Assembly (NCBI RefSeq): GCF_019393635.1 | Contig: NC_057866.1 | Coordinates: 169,985,403 to 170,049,402 of the forward strand | Reading direction: 5' to 3' | Source of the DNA: Dromiciops gliroides | Taxonomy: Eukaryota > Chordata > Mammalia > Microbiotheria > Microbiotheriidae | Length of the DNA stretch: 64,000 nt | Shown here: positions 1 through 11,600 of the stretch, in pieces | Numbering within the stretch: the first letter of the stretch is position 1 | Layout: every line of letters starts with the position of its first letter | Made by a program: the position numbers and the translations under genes | The notes under the pieces: generated by a model | Seen by the model: the letters and a program-made list of their open reading frames with translations, nothing else | The model's database searches: none | Told to the model about the DNA's origin: nothing

Positions 1-254
1 GTCCTGAGAGTTTATAGTTTTCCTTCCCTACTAACTGAAGAAACCATCTATCACACCAAAGCAATAGATGGCACAAATATTTAGATTTGTACAACTTGCA
101 GGGGAGTTTTCAGTTTTGTTTGCTTGTATTTTTTGGAGGGGGAGAGGGGGAGGAGTGGGGAACAAAAATGTCAGAGACTGTGAAGCTAAGAGCATCTTTG
201 GTGAAAATACTACTGGCTGTGATGCTGTGTTTTTCCTCTTCAAGAAGTTTTCTT

Positions 255-620
255 AAAAGAAAGAAAGAACTGTGGAGTATAGATGCTGATTGAACCATAT
301 TATTTCTTTTGTTTTGGGTGCTGTTGTTTTTTTTTTTTTCTATTTTGAGGTTTTGCATCACTGCTCTGATTCTTTCTCTTGTAACAGGATTAATGCAGAA
401 ATAGGATTAATGTTATTATGTGTATATATATGTGTGTGTATATATATATCTATATGTATATGTATAGATATATATAGATATAACCTATATCAGATTACCT
501 GCTGTCTAGGGGAGGGGGGAGGGAGGGGAGGGAGGGAGGGAGAAAAATCTGAAATTGTAAAGCATGTATAAACAAAAGTTGAGAACTATCTTTACATGTA
601 ACGGAAAAAATAAAATATCT

Positions 621-650
<30 letters not shown>
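255..650 (+). mobile_element. 5'-truncated L1 3' end with target duplication
   Basis: A marsupial L1 3'-UTR segment (GAACTGTGGAGTAT..., TAACCTATATCAGATTACC) with a TATG/TA microsatellite at 419-485, a G-rich tract at 508-543 and a 34-A tail. It is flanked by AAGAAGTTTTCTT at 242-254 and again right after the tail, so insertion was by target-primed reverse transcription. Confidence 0.75.
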
Positions 651-654
<4 letters not shown>

Positions 655-1030
655 AGTTTTCTTTATATCCTCAATGGCCATTCAAAGTATAGCTACTACT
701 ACTGTTTCCCCATGTTTATTTTCTCTCCCCTTAAGTTATGAGGCTGTCAAAAACAAGATCTCTATCTGCTATGGTTATAAGTAGCATTCAGTACTGAGTA
801 CAGTGTCACACATGCAATGCCAATGCCAATAAATTCTGTAACTTTTTAAAAAAATAGTATAAAAACGAAACCTAAAATATAGAAACAAGTTTCATAAATA
901 CATAATAAAAATATTTTTTGGCTACAAAGCCTTAAGAGGTCAAATCTCTGTGGCATTCAATGACCAAAGAAGTGAAAGCAGTCTTACTTTATTTAGTGCA
1001 TAAAGATCAACTTTAGAAAATAAAATCTTA

Positions 1031-1196
1031 GGGGCAGCTAGATGGCACAGTGGATAAAGCACTGGCCCTGGATTCATGAGTACCTGAGTTCAAATCCAGC
1101 CTCAGACACTTGACACTTACTAGCTGTGTGACCCTGGGCAAGTCACTTAACCCTCATTGCCCCACTTAAAAAAAAGAAAAGAAAAGAAAATTAGTC
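1031..1196 (+). repeat. tRNA-derived marsupial SINE
   Basis: Complete copy from GGGGCAGCTAGATGGC through GAGTTCAAATCCAGCC (B box) to an A-rich tail. PLRG1 intron 12. Confidence 0.9.
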
Positions 1197-2365
1197 CTTT
1201 CTGAAGCTTAAGAAGCCTGAAAATATCCACTGTCCAAGAAAATACTGCTAGAAATGAAAATAAGGAATGAAGTCCTTCACTCCACAATTAGCATTTAAAT
1301 GGCTGATACTAGTTCTTTTCTCGAGAGCCGATTTTAACGGGAAGAGAGTGCTGAGCACCTGAAATGTGGGAATGGGGAAAAGGTAAAGTGATGGCAGACT
1401 GAGATGGGTAAGGAAAGACAAATGTCACTTACTTCACAATTTTGCTTAGGACCAGCCCTGGTAAAAATCTCACCACCTAATGTAATCACAATAAACCAAC
1501 ACTGCCAATGAGTACCAATTACCTTCACTAACAACCAACAATACTGTAGTATATAAACTTTATATGGTTTTGAATATAGTTCAAGAGCTAACTGTAGAGA
1601 TCTAAGATAGCGGGAACAATAGCAATATAATTTTCTTTATTCTTTCCTATAATTGACTGGCTCCAATCTTAGGGGTAAGAAATTATTTAAATTTCTAAGA
1701 AAATTTATTTCTGAGCCTTCCTTTTGAAGCTATCTATAAATCACAGTTTTGAAATATATTAAGAGAATTATTTCATTTTACTTAAAAATATTTCTAACTT
1801 TGGGTTGGGTAGCATTAGATGAATATGATAGTTTCTCTTAGGCTATAAATCAGCTCTTGATTCCCCATCCCCCCACCCCCGCCCCCAATGAAGTATGACA
1901 GTTATACTGATGATTCAAAACAGTTGCTAATTTCACCAAACACTATATAATAGAAATAAAAATTAAATGTATCCTATAATTATTTTTTACAATTTTAAAC
2001 TGTTTTACAGAATTTACACTTAGCAGAATTTTTTAATTCTGGTAATCGTACTCTATAATGTACCAGTATGCATCAGCTTCTGTCAAAATAAAAGTCACTA
2101 ATTCTGAATTAAGTACATAATATTAAAATGAACACTGTGAAATTAACTCCTTTTTTGAGATGTAGAATTTAACTGTAATCAGCTTTATAATTCATTCTTT
2201 ACAACCAAAGGGATAAAGAACAAAAACTGAAAATGAAAGACTTTCCACTCTACAAATGGAATAATATTAAAAGTGATAGTGAATGAAAAGTCTAGGGTGA
2301 ATGCCAAGAGCAAACTCCTGTGGATCTTCTCAAATATAGAACCTTTTTTAAAAAAAGAGTCTAAT

Positions 2366-2523
2366 GGGTGCGGCTAGATGGCGCAGTGGATAAAGCACCG
2401 GCCCTGGATTCAGGAGTACCTGAGTTCAAATCCAGCCTCAGACACTTACTAGCTGTGTGACCCTGGGCAAGTCACTTAACCTCCATTGCCCCGCCAAAAA
2501 AAAAAAAAAAAAAAAAAAAAAAG
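2366..2523 (+). repeat. tRNA-derived marsupial SINE
   Basis: Complete copy with a long poly-A tail ending 21 bp from the PLRG1 exon 12 donor side. A near-exonic insertion. Confidence 0.9.
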
Positions 2524-2543
2524 AGAGAGTCTAATAAACTTAC

Positions 2544-2652
2544 TGTCTTGGATGCAAAACCACTGCTCTAACTGATTTTTTGTGATTTGTTAGCGTGACA
2601 CGTGTTTTTCCTGCCACTAAGTCCCATAATCGTATGGTTGTATCATGGCTTC
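2544..2652 (-). CDS. PLRG1: PLRG1 exon 12 (WD repeats 4-5, last exon in window)
   Basis: 109 nt completing a Gly codon and reading [18 protein letters not shown] and onward into the start of blade 5. It ends after CA of a His codon at donor GTAAGT. The continuing exons were searched for in positions 1-2540 and not found, so they lie beyond the window. Confidence 0.96.
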
Positions 2653-5600
2653 CTACAATTAAAAGGAAAACAGAAGTTAAATATATGAATAGTAAATACC
2701 ATCACATCAAGTATCCTACAGACACATGCAAGCAAAAACAGACTTAACTGATCATGTTACCTCATTTCTGTCTCCTCTTGGATCATTTAAGATGAACTTC
2801 CCTACTGATTCTAGTAGTGACTCTAGCCCAAGATGATCTGTACCACTCTCTCTCAAACACTGAATTCTTAAAATCTAACTTAATAGAACACAAAAATGCA
2901 AAAGCATTTTTTGGAATTCTATTTTGTAACAGTTACAACTAAGAGCCACACAGTACAATTTCTTACATGAAGGATATGATTTACATATATTCATAACATA
3001 TTCATAAACATGAAATATGCATTGCTCTTTACATCTTCCACTTATACAGGAAAACACAAAGTTATGGAAATTTAAAATGATGTCAATTTGGCTGATTCCT
3101 TAAGAATCTGAAGATGAATAAGATGCAAGGATGGCATAAACAAAGGCATCACAATGCAAAAGGAGACTGACTGCCTTTCTACCAGCCATACATCAATAAC
3201 CTAGGCCTAAAGCTTAATCTGTAACAGAGAAAACACACATTATCAACATAAGATAGGAACCCTATCAATAACAGACTGCTGATTTTGGAGTTAAAAACGG
3301 AACCATTACGAAGGATGTTTCCAAAAATCAATTCCTTACAATAAGATGAAAAGAAATGTATTCATCTTAGTTTCTACTATCATCTGATTTTAAGTCTGAA
3401 AACAACTTGAACAGCACAACAGTGTTGTGATGGTCAGTTAAAAACAAATTACAAATCAGGATTCAGTCAAAAGAAAATGTTTCATTCACATATGAATAAC
3501 CATTTAAAATGTAATGAAGATTGTCAGTTTAGGAAATATGTACTAGACCTGTAATGATCTGTGGTTCTGCAGCTTGACACTTTACTGTAGCCACTGCATT
3601 TGTATGCCCTGCCAATGTGTGTACACTGGCTTTTGTCCTTACGTCCCATATCTACAAAGATACAAAAATCATTAAAACATGGAATAAAGGTTCCCACTTT
3701 TTAGTTCTTATAGTGTGATTATGTAACAGAATCTTGAGATTAAATAATCAGGACAATAGCTTTCTAATACTCCACTAGGCAATACACAAATATTTACAAG
3801 TAGTAACTTTCACATAGTACTACATGTAATCTATTTACAGATAAACATATAACACTGTCCTTCTTACCCGTGCAGTTGAATCTCTACTACAAGTCACAAG
3901 CACATCAATTGTTGGGTGCAAATCTAAACCATACACTGCACTTAAATGTCCGTGATAATGTCTGATAACCTAAACAAAAAATAGAAACACTGTATCATAT
4001 TACAATATTTAAGAGTCCTTTAGCAAAACTGAGAAGATGTAAAGATGTTTTAAGACCTCAAGCTGAAATTTACCTTATTGTATTCAAGATCCCAGCACTT
4101 CACCTGTTTATCTTCTCCACAGGAGAACAGGTATGGACTCCTTGCACTTACTATCACTCCTCGTACAGTACTGATATGTCCAGTCAATGATAGCTTTAAT
4201 TTGCCACTAGCCAGATCCCAGATCTACATTCAAAGGGGGGGAAAATCCAAAAACTAATATTCAGAAGGTCGTAAAAGTTTTCACCAAAATCTTATGAATT
4301 CTAGGAACCCAAATAAGACTAGGCAATGGTAAAACAGCAAATAAACATTCTATGTATTTTTTAAGACAAAAGATTAAATCTCAAAGGAATTAAATACTTA
4401 GCATCAAAGACTCCAGAAGTAAGACCAACAAACCCACTAATGCTCAAGAAATTATTAACATAATAAAATGATATATTAAGATAATAACCAAGAATAAAAA
4501 AATATATCCTAGCCCATAAAACTGGCATAGACACCATGAATAACAGTTGTCCAATCACTATATATGTTGACTTCCACTAATACTCATCTTCTTTCTCTCC
4601 CTCCCGGCTTGTTACCTCACCAAGTTACAAACAGAAAAGAATGAAAGAAACAGTGCTTTAATAATTCCCTTTACCAGGCTATTTAGGCAAATCCTCTGTA
4701 GGCACAAAATAAAAATCAAACTGAGGGCATCTATTAAGACCAAGACTAGCCAAGATGAGAAGGAAATCAATGGGAATTAGGAGGGCACAGAGTATTTAGT
4801 GTATAGATAGGCTACTGGTCAAATGCTAGTATTTATTCATATACACTCACATAAACTGGTAGGCATTCTATACTGTGGCAGAAAACAAAATTCTCTCCAT
4901 ACATGAATATAGTTAAGTTGGAAGGAACCTTCTTTTTAGCAAATACAATTTAATTTAGGAAAACACAAGGAAACACCAAAGTTGAAAAGGTTCAGGTTTT
5001 TTAATTGCTGTTTACCTTTATAGTCCTATCAGCAGAACCAGTAACGAACCACTGATTCCCAGGCTCTACTGCAATACATCGGACCCAGCCTAGATGTCCA
5101 CTGATTACCTTTAAAACAAAATAAAGTATACATAATTAAGACAAAATTCCATGTTTATTCAACTTTAGCCAGCCTCATGACTTTCTATAAGGCTTGCTTC
5201 TGGAATGTGTATAATCTATTATCTGAAAATGTGGCTTACTTTCTGTCTTATGAATTTATTATTAGCAAAGAATAACTGTCTTTAAATCTCCATAGTTTAT
5301 AACTACCATTCACTAACCCCTATTTGTCCTGATTTCATAGCTAGTAAAACTTTTACATTAGACAAAAAAGTAAAAGAAAATTATCGTGTTAAAAAAAAAA
5401 ATCAAACAACTTTTCCCCAAACTTTCGTTTGTTTGATTTTTTTAAATAGAGAAAACTTTTCTTCCTAGGCTTTATTCACAAGTGGTAAATAACCATTTAT
5501 CACAAAATTTGGAATTAAAACGTCTACAGGGAAATGTTTCAATGGCTAAGCTGATGGTCAAAGTGTCTTTTTAAAAGTTAAGTTACATTCTATTAGGCAG

Positions 5601-8600
5601 TATGTGGATTTTAAAAAATTTATCAAGAAAGCTTCGTGCTATGACCATCTACTTTTAAGTAAGAGAATTTGTTGCTGCTATTGCTGTTTTCAGTCATTTA
5701 AGTTGTATCTGACTCTTTGTGACCCCATTTGAAGTGGTGGTTTGTATTTCCTTCTCTACTCATTTTACAAATGAAGACATAGAAGCAGAGTTAAGTGACC
5801 TGTCCAGGGTTACAAAGCTAGTAAGTGTCTGAGGCCAGATTTGAACTCAAGTCTTCCTGAATCCAGGCCCAGCACTGTATCCACTGCACCACCTGACTGT
5901 CCTGGTAAGAGAATTTAAGCTCATTGTTGTTTTTGTTTTTTGTTTTTTGCAGGGCAATGAGGGTTAAGTGACTTGCCCAGGGTCACACAGCTAGTAAGTG
6001 TCAAGTGTCTGAGGCTGGATTTGAACTCAGGTCCTCCTGAATCCAGGGCCAGTGCTTTATCCACTGCACCACCTAGCTGCCTCCCTAAGCTCATTGTTAG
6101 TGAAAAACTGGTAATGTAAAGAAAAATATTAACTTTACAAAACCACCTAGTAAAGGATAATTAGATAAATTATGTATTGCTTACACAGGATAATAACAGC
6201 TTTTAAACTCACTCTGTATAGTTTCCACGGCGGATGCCACTGTGGTTTAGGCATTGTAGGTGCCTTTTTGGCCATCATTGCAGCATTCTTGGTGCCACCA
6301 GCTTCCATCATAGCCTAGACATTGAACACAAGATTTATACTATTAGCACCTCATACTTCAGAAGTTTTACATTATCTTTGTTAAAGATGGTCACAGGAAG
6401 ATTGGACTGACAGGCAGGAAACTTGGGATCTATTCCACGCCCCCATGTCTCCTCCCTATATATAACCTTTGCCAAATTATTTCTTCTATCTGAACCTCAA
6501 TTTCCTCATCTATTCCTTGGATTAGGTGATCTATAATCCTTTCTAATTTTAACACTCCATGAAATGAAAAATGAGATGGGATGATTTCCAAAAGATACTT
6601 TTAAGTAAGTGAGTGGAGTTCACTACCATCAGCAGATGACTTTTCCTAGAATAAGTAGTAGAAGATCAAAGCTTAAAATTTAAATCAGGTTTTCTGTGCA
6701 ATCAGGAAAATAATCAGCAGTGTTAATATCACAGAACAATGTGTTAAGACATTTTACTTAATGAAATCATATGCCAACAAATTCTTTTTTCCAACCATCT
6801 ATATAATTCTAATACAATCCTAAAAATTAATTTCAGTTTTGCTATTCCAGATTGTATTTTTAAAGTTAATAACTAAAACTGTCTTTAGTAAATCCAAGGA
6901 AACCTCACGATCAAATTTTTAAAACTAAAATTATACAACCAAAATCAATGTTTCCAGAACTTAGATTCATACAATAATCATACTGACATAATGTAATGAT
7001 AAGTATATAGCATAAAGCTTAATACCAAAATTTCTTTTATCATGTAATTCAAAATTTAAATGCCTGCTTTTCAAATGTGAGCATCTGTTATTACTATCTG
7101 AAACTCTCATATCTTCAGAAGGAAAAAACAAAAGATTAAACAGAAAAACCTGGAAATTCCTAGGATAAGGAAGGAGCTACAATGTTATAGGCCTAATCTA
7201 TGGTAGCTGAATTCCTTGCCACGAGAAAAAAAATAGATTATGATAAGTAAATCAAAGTCATCCTTGAAGAAGATGTCAGTTAGGAGAGAATAATCTAATC
7301 TGCGGATGTACATACACTCATACAACTCACCAATATATTTTTTAAAAATCTGTTTCATGGGTTGCCATGGCCAAGAAATTAAAACAGGAGCTAACTTCCT
7401 GACAGTATGCTTCTCTGTACTTAGGCTCATCTTTACGTAGCAGAAAATTCTATGGCCTAGACTATAACACATATATACACAGAGTGTGTGTATATAAGTA
7501 CCAAAAATGTACATAAGATAATAGCTATGATGCAAATGAATATATACAATGCTAATATACCTTAATAAACTTTTTATAGTGTAGATTTTTCTAATATTAT
7601 GGTTTGAACACATCAAAATGACTTATGAAATTTGCCTCCCTCTTTTCCATAACCATTAATATACTTTTAAAGATACCTAAATAAAAAGCAGAAAAGAGCA
7701 TAGAGTAGTGAATAAAGAGGCAGCTTTGGGAAGACTTGAGCTCAGGTTATGCCTTTCTAACTTGATGGCTGGGAGACACTGGCAAAATAATTTTAACTTC
7801 TCACTACTCCCAGGCAACTCTTTAAGTATATAAATTACAGAATACATTCCAATCTAGATGAGTAAAGGGAGTTTTTAGAATCCAGAATTCCTAATATGTT
7901 TATCTTCACTTGATAACTAGAAATTTTCCAAGTTCACAAAAAACAGGAATTTGAGTACTGGAATACACTGGCAACTAATTCGAACTGGTATTTATTTTAA
8001 CATTACCAAAAGAAATTTCATAAGATCATAGATTTCAAGGCGGAAGTTTATCTTACGCTTACTCAAGGTCACTCAGGTACATTCAAACCTAGATCTTCAG
8101 AATCTAAATCCAGTATTTTGTCCACTACAGATTCCTCTGTTCAACTTTTCTACTTCTTAGTTATCATAAATACTATTTGGAATCAACAAGAAATGAAACG
8201 GCAGAGGACTATTATTGTTGCAATAACAGAAAATCACAGCTAGAAAGATACTCAGATATCACACTTAGCTAATCACCTCTCATTTTATATGTTAAAAATT
8301 AACTAGGGAAAAAAGTTTAATGTAGTACCATGAAAGACAAATGTATAATACCATGTCATACTACATTCAATGCCAGATACATATTTTAGGAAGGACAGGA
8401 ATAAACTGGAAAACACCCTAAAGAAAATCAGGACAGTGAAAGGACTAAAGACAATGTCATATGAAGAGGTTTAACTTAGAGAAAAGACAATTATAGATTG
8501 ACAGCAATCTGTTAACATCTGAAGAACTGTCCAAAGGGCAGAATTAAAAATAATGAATAAAAGGCAGAGAGAGCAAGATTTTGGCTGGAAATAAGGGTAA

Positions 8601-11600
8601 ACCTTACAATAGGGAGAGCTGTCCAAAAGCAGAAGAATGAGCCACTTCAGAAGGTGGTTTCCCTTCACCATCTCTCAATCGTCAAAGAGAGGCTAAAAGA
8701 CAATTTGTTAAGAAATGTTGTAGAGGGGATTCCTGGACTGGAACTGGCTAAACTTTATGGAATCTATAGTCTCTTCAAACTCTGAAATTATACGATTCTG
8801 TAAATGACTTACCCAGGAATCTATGCAATAGGAAAACTTACCATAGCTAATCCAGGTGGCTGTGAACGTTCAGGAAGTCCAGCATGTCGGTAAATATCAC
8901 CTACACCAGCTGAAGTACGGTTTGCATCTATCCTGAAGAGAAAAAAACATTTTAAACATTAAATTTACTTGATTTCTAAATAAGTATGTCATTTAAAAAT
9001 ATTATTTTGGGAAGTACACCATTACTGTTACTTCTTTTCCTGAGAAAGAAGATCACAGAATTTAAGGCTAGAATGAAGTGTTCTAGTCTAACCTGTCATT
9101 TCACACATTAAGAAAACTGATGCCTAGAGAAGTTAAATGGCTTATACAAGGATTACAGGGGGTAGAACTGGGACTTGGAAGCTAGAAACCCAAATCCAGT
9201 CCTCTGTCCAATGTAGTATTCTGACACATTCTTAACAACACTAGCAGCATCTTGGCAGTTAAGAGTCTTTAAGAAAATAAATATTGCACACTTGTATAAT
9301 CAGCTATAAGAGCTTAAAAAAAAAACCCCACAGCCAATTTTCCAGATAATGTATAAAACAAACTTTTTTCTAAGCTCAGGTCATCACAAATAAACCTAGT
9401 TTTTCAATTTTCATCAACACAATCCCTCAAAGTTGTCTGCTAATAGTATTTATTATCTTGCTGAGTCCCAGGTACCTTACTTTTGCCCTTAAATACAACA
9501 ATACAGGGGCAGCTAGATGGCACAGTGGATAGAGCACCAGCCCTGGAGTCAGGAGGACCTGAGTTCAAATCCGGATTCAGACACTTAACACTTACTGGCT
9601 GTGTGACCCTGGGCAAGTCACTTAACCCAACTGCCTCACCAAAAAACAACAACAATACAGCCTGCAACCCAGAAAGTTTAAAAAAAAATTTTTTTTAATT
9701 ATCTAAGAAATTTCCTAAAATTAGGAAAAGGACTGCTTACCTACAGTTTTTATTTTCCATCCATCTATGAAGACAATTTCCAGCAAAATTCAGTACCTTA
9801 CACATCAGTGCCATGATCAATCACATCCATAAAAAGACACTTACCAAATTCTAACATAGTAAATGACTACTAGATTAGCTACCATTTTTGTTTATATCAC
9901 TTTTCCTCTACATTAGCATAGGAGGATGAACACTGTTATTAGAACAGAAGAGACAGGATAAGAGAAAACTCTCAGATAAAAACATTACTATAATGAACAC
10001 TTTATAAATACATTACTATACTTAAATTCCCTGTAAACTGAATAAGATAATCTATAAACATCTTTTCAAATAGAATTAATTTTTAAAAGAAGTTGAGATA
10101 GCTTATTAGATTGGTTATGGAGGAAGAGGAGTAGAAACAAGAGAGAAAAATTAACATAGCAAAGAATTTTCAAGCAGGTGCATAATTTGTAGTAGATGAA
10201 GTACAATAAAGCACATCATTTATCGTATGACTCAATATGTAACCCAGTGAACAACAGGAACTGAAGACATAAGGATAAGGACAGGGTCTGGAATTGTGAT
10301 TTTATTGATTTTTACGGGAACTCCCAAATGAAGGAACTCTCTTTTTCTTCTCTACATATAGTCTTCCAGAGTTTCCTAAGACACTGAGAGACTAAGTGAC
10401 TTGTCCAGTCATCACAAAGCCAATATGTATCAGAGGCAGAACTTGAACCCAGGTCTTCCTGGCTTCAAGGATAGGTCATTATTAACTATGCCATGCCGTC
10501 CATTGTCTAAGATAAAGGCATACTGTGCTCAAATTACTACACTAGGTACTATAGGGCTGGGCTTCTTCAACTCTTTCCACTCACAACCCCCCCACCCCTG
10601 CCAAGAAATGTTTACACGACCCCAGGTATATAGCTATATAAAATAGGTTTACTATTTTTTACTGTTGTACGATTTTTCATGACCCCCCCCCCCAGGGGCC
10701 AAATTTAATATGGGGAGAGTTAATTGGGTGGCTCGCCATAATACTGGGGTTCAGAAAATAATGAAGAACCTCTAGGTTCAAAGTTTCCTCCCCTCTGAAC
10801 TGCCTTTTTTAGTTATTTTTCCCAGGCCAATAAGAAAGGGGATCAACAGCCTCTTTTCCACAAACAAATCAGGTTTTATTAATGGGAATAAAATACACAG
10901 CAAAGGTGAAATTAATTAAGCCAATAACAAGGGAATAGGGAAAGAGGAAAATGGATAATCTCCCTGGCTCTAGCAAAGGCCGACACAATCCTCAAACGTG
11001 CTTCCAGCTCAGCTAATTCAAAGAGTTAGATTCATTTTTATTAACTCACCACCTGGGGTCCATAGTTTCAATAGGAAATAACTGTGAGGCCTCTCAGCAG
11101 TCTCCTCCCGGAAGCTCATGACAGGAAAAAAGACCCCAACTTCCTGTTTAGGGTCCCTTTTTCTACTTTTTTCTCCCTCCCCCAAAGGGGAGGTCCTTCA
11201 AATTGTGTGGCTGAGACTGGTCCCCTGTTGATGACGCTGTCCATAGCCTCTAAAGGACACTCCTTCTCAGGGTTGGCGAAATTTAAACTAGGTTTAACAG
11301 GGCTGGCCAGGTGTGGCTAAACATCTAACCATTCTCATTCTCAACCAAATCAAACACTACTAAATCAATCAGGTGGCACCCCTGGGCATCTGCCAAATTC
11401 CATTTTTTTACCACAACCCCATTGAGTGTGGCTCACAGTTTAAGAAGCTTTTCTATAGGAGCATTCCCCAGCTTCAGTGAGTTAAATTCCTAGGCAAGAC
11501 CCTATAGCAAGGCAACTTTCCTTTGCAGAGCAGGACACCCATCACAGAAGGGAATATAATCCTCTTTCCTTTGGAAACTGGGTAATAGGAAATTCCTTCA

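Larger units (their letters stand above)
1..2543 (-). other. PLRG1 intron 12 (5' part) with repeats
   Basis: Apart from one L1 3' end and two SINEs this is AT-rich unique sequence. No further PLRG1 exon was found on the minus strand. Confidence 0.7.
5109..6212 (-). other. PLRG1 intron 7
   Basis: Unique left half, then two minus-strand SINEs in tandem (5666 and 5929). Confidence 0.75.
6315..8841 (-). other. PLRG1 intron 6
   Basis: Holds MIR pieces and a CR1/L3 3' end; the rest is AT-rich unique sequence. A 143-codon open frame at 7185-7616 (minus) looks accidental. Confidence 0.7.

Noticed and set aside
1..2540. Remaining PLRG1 exons
   Set aside because: Searched on the minus strand for the last WD repeats and the basic C-terminus; only intronic and repeat sequence was found.
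7185..7616. 143-codon open frame on the minus strand
   Set aside because: Intronic, AT-rich, Tyr/Ile-rich composition and no splice context; probably accidental.
9506..9648. tRNA-like A and B boxes in SINE heads
   Set aside because: The sequences are retroposed SINE heads and do not fold as complete tRNA genes, so no tRNA was called.
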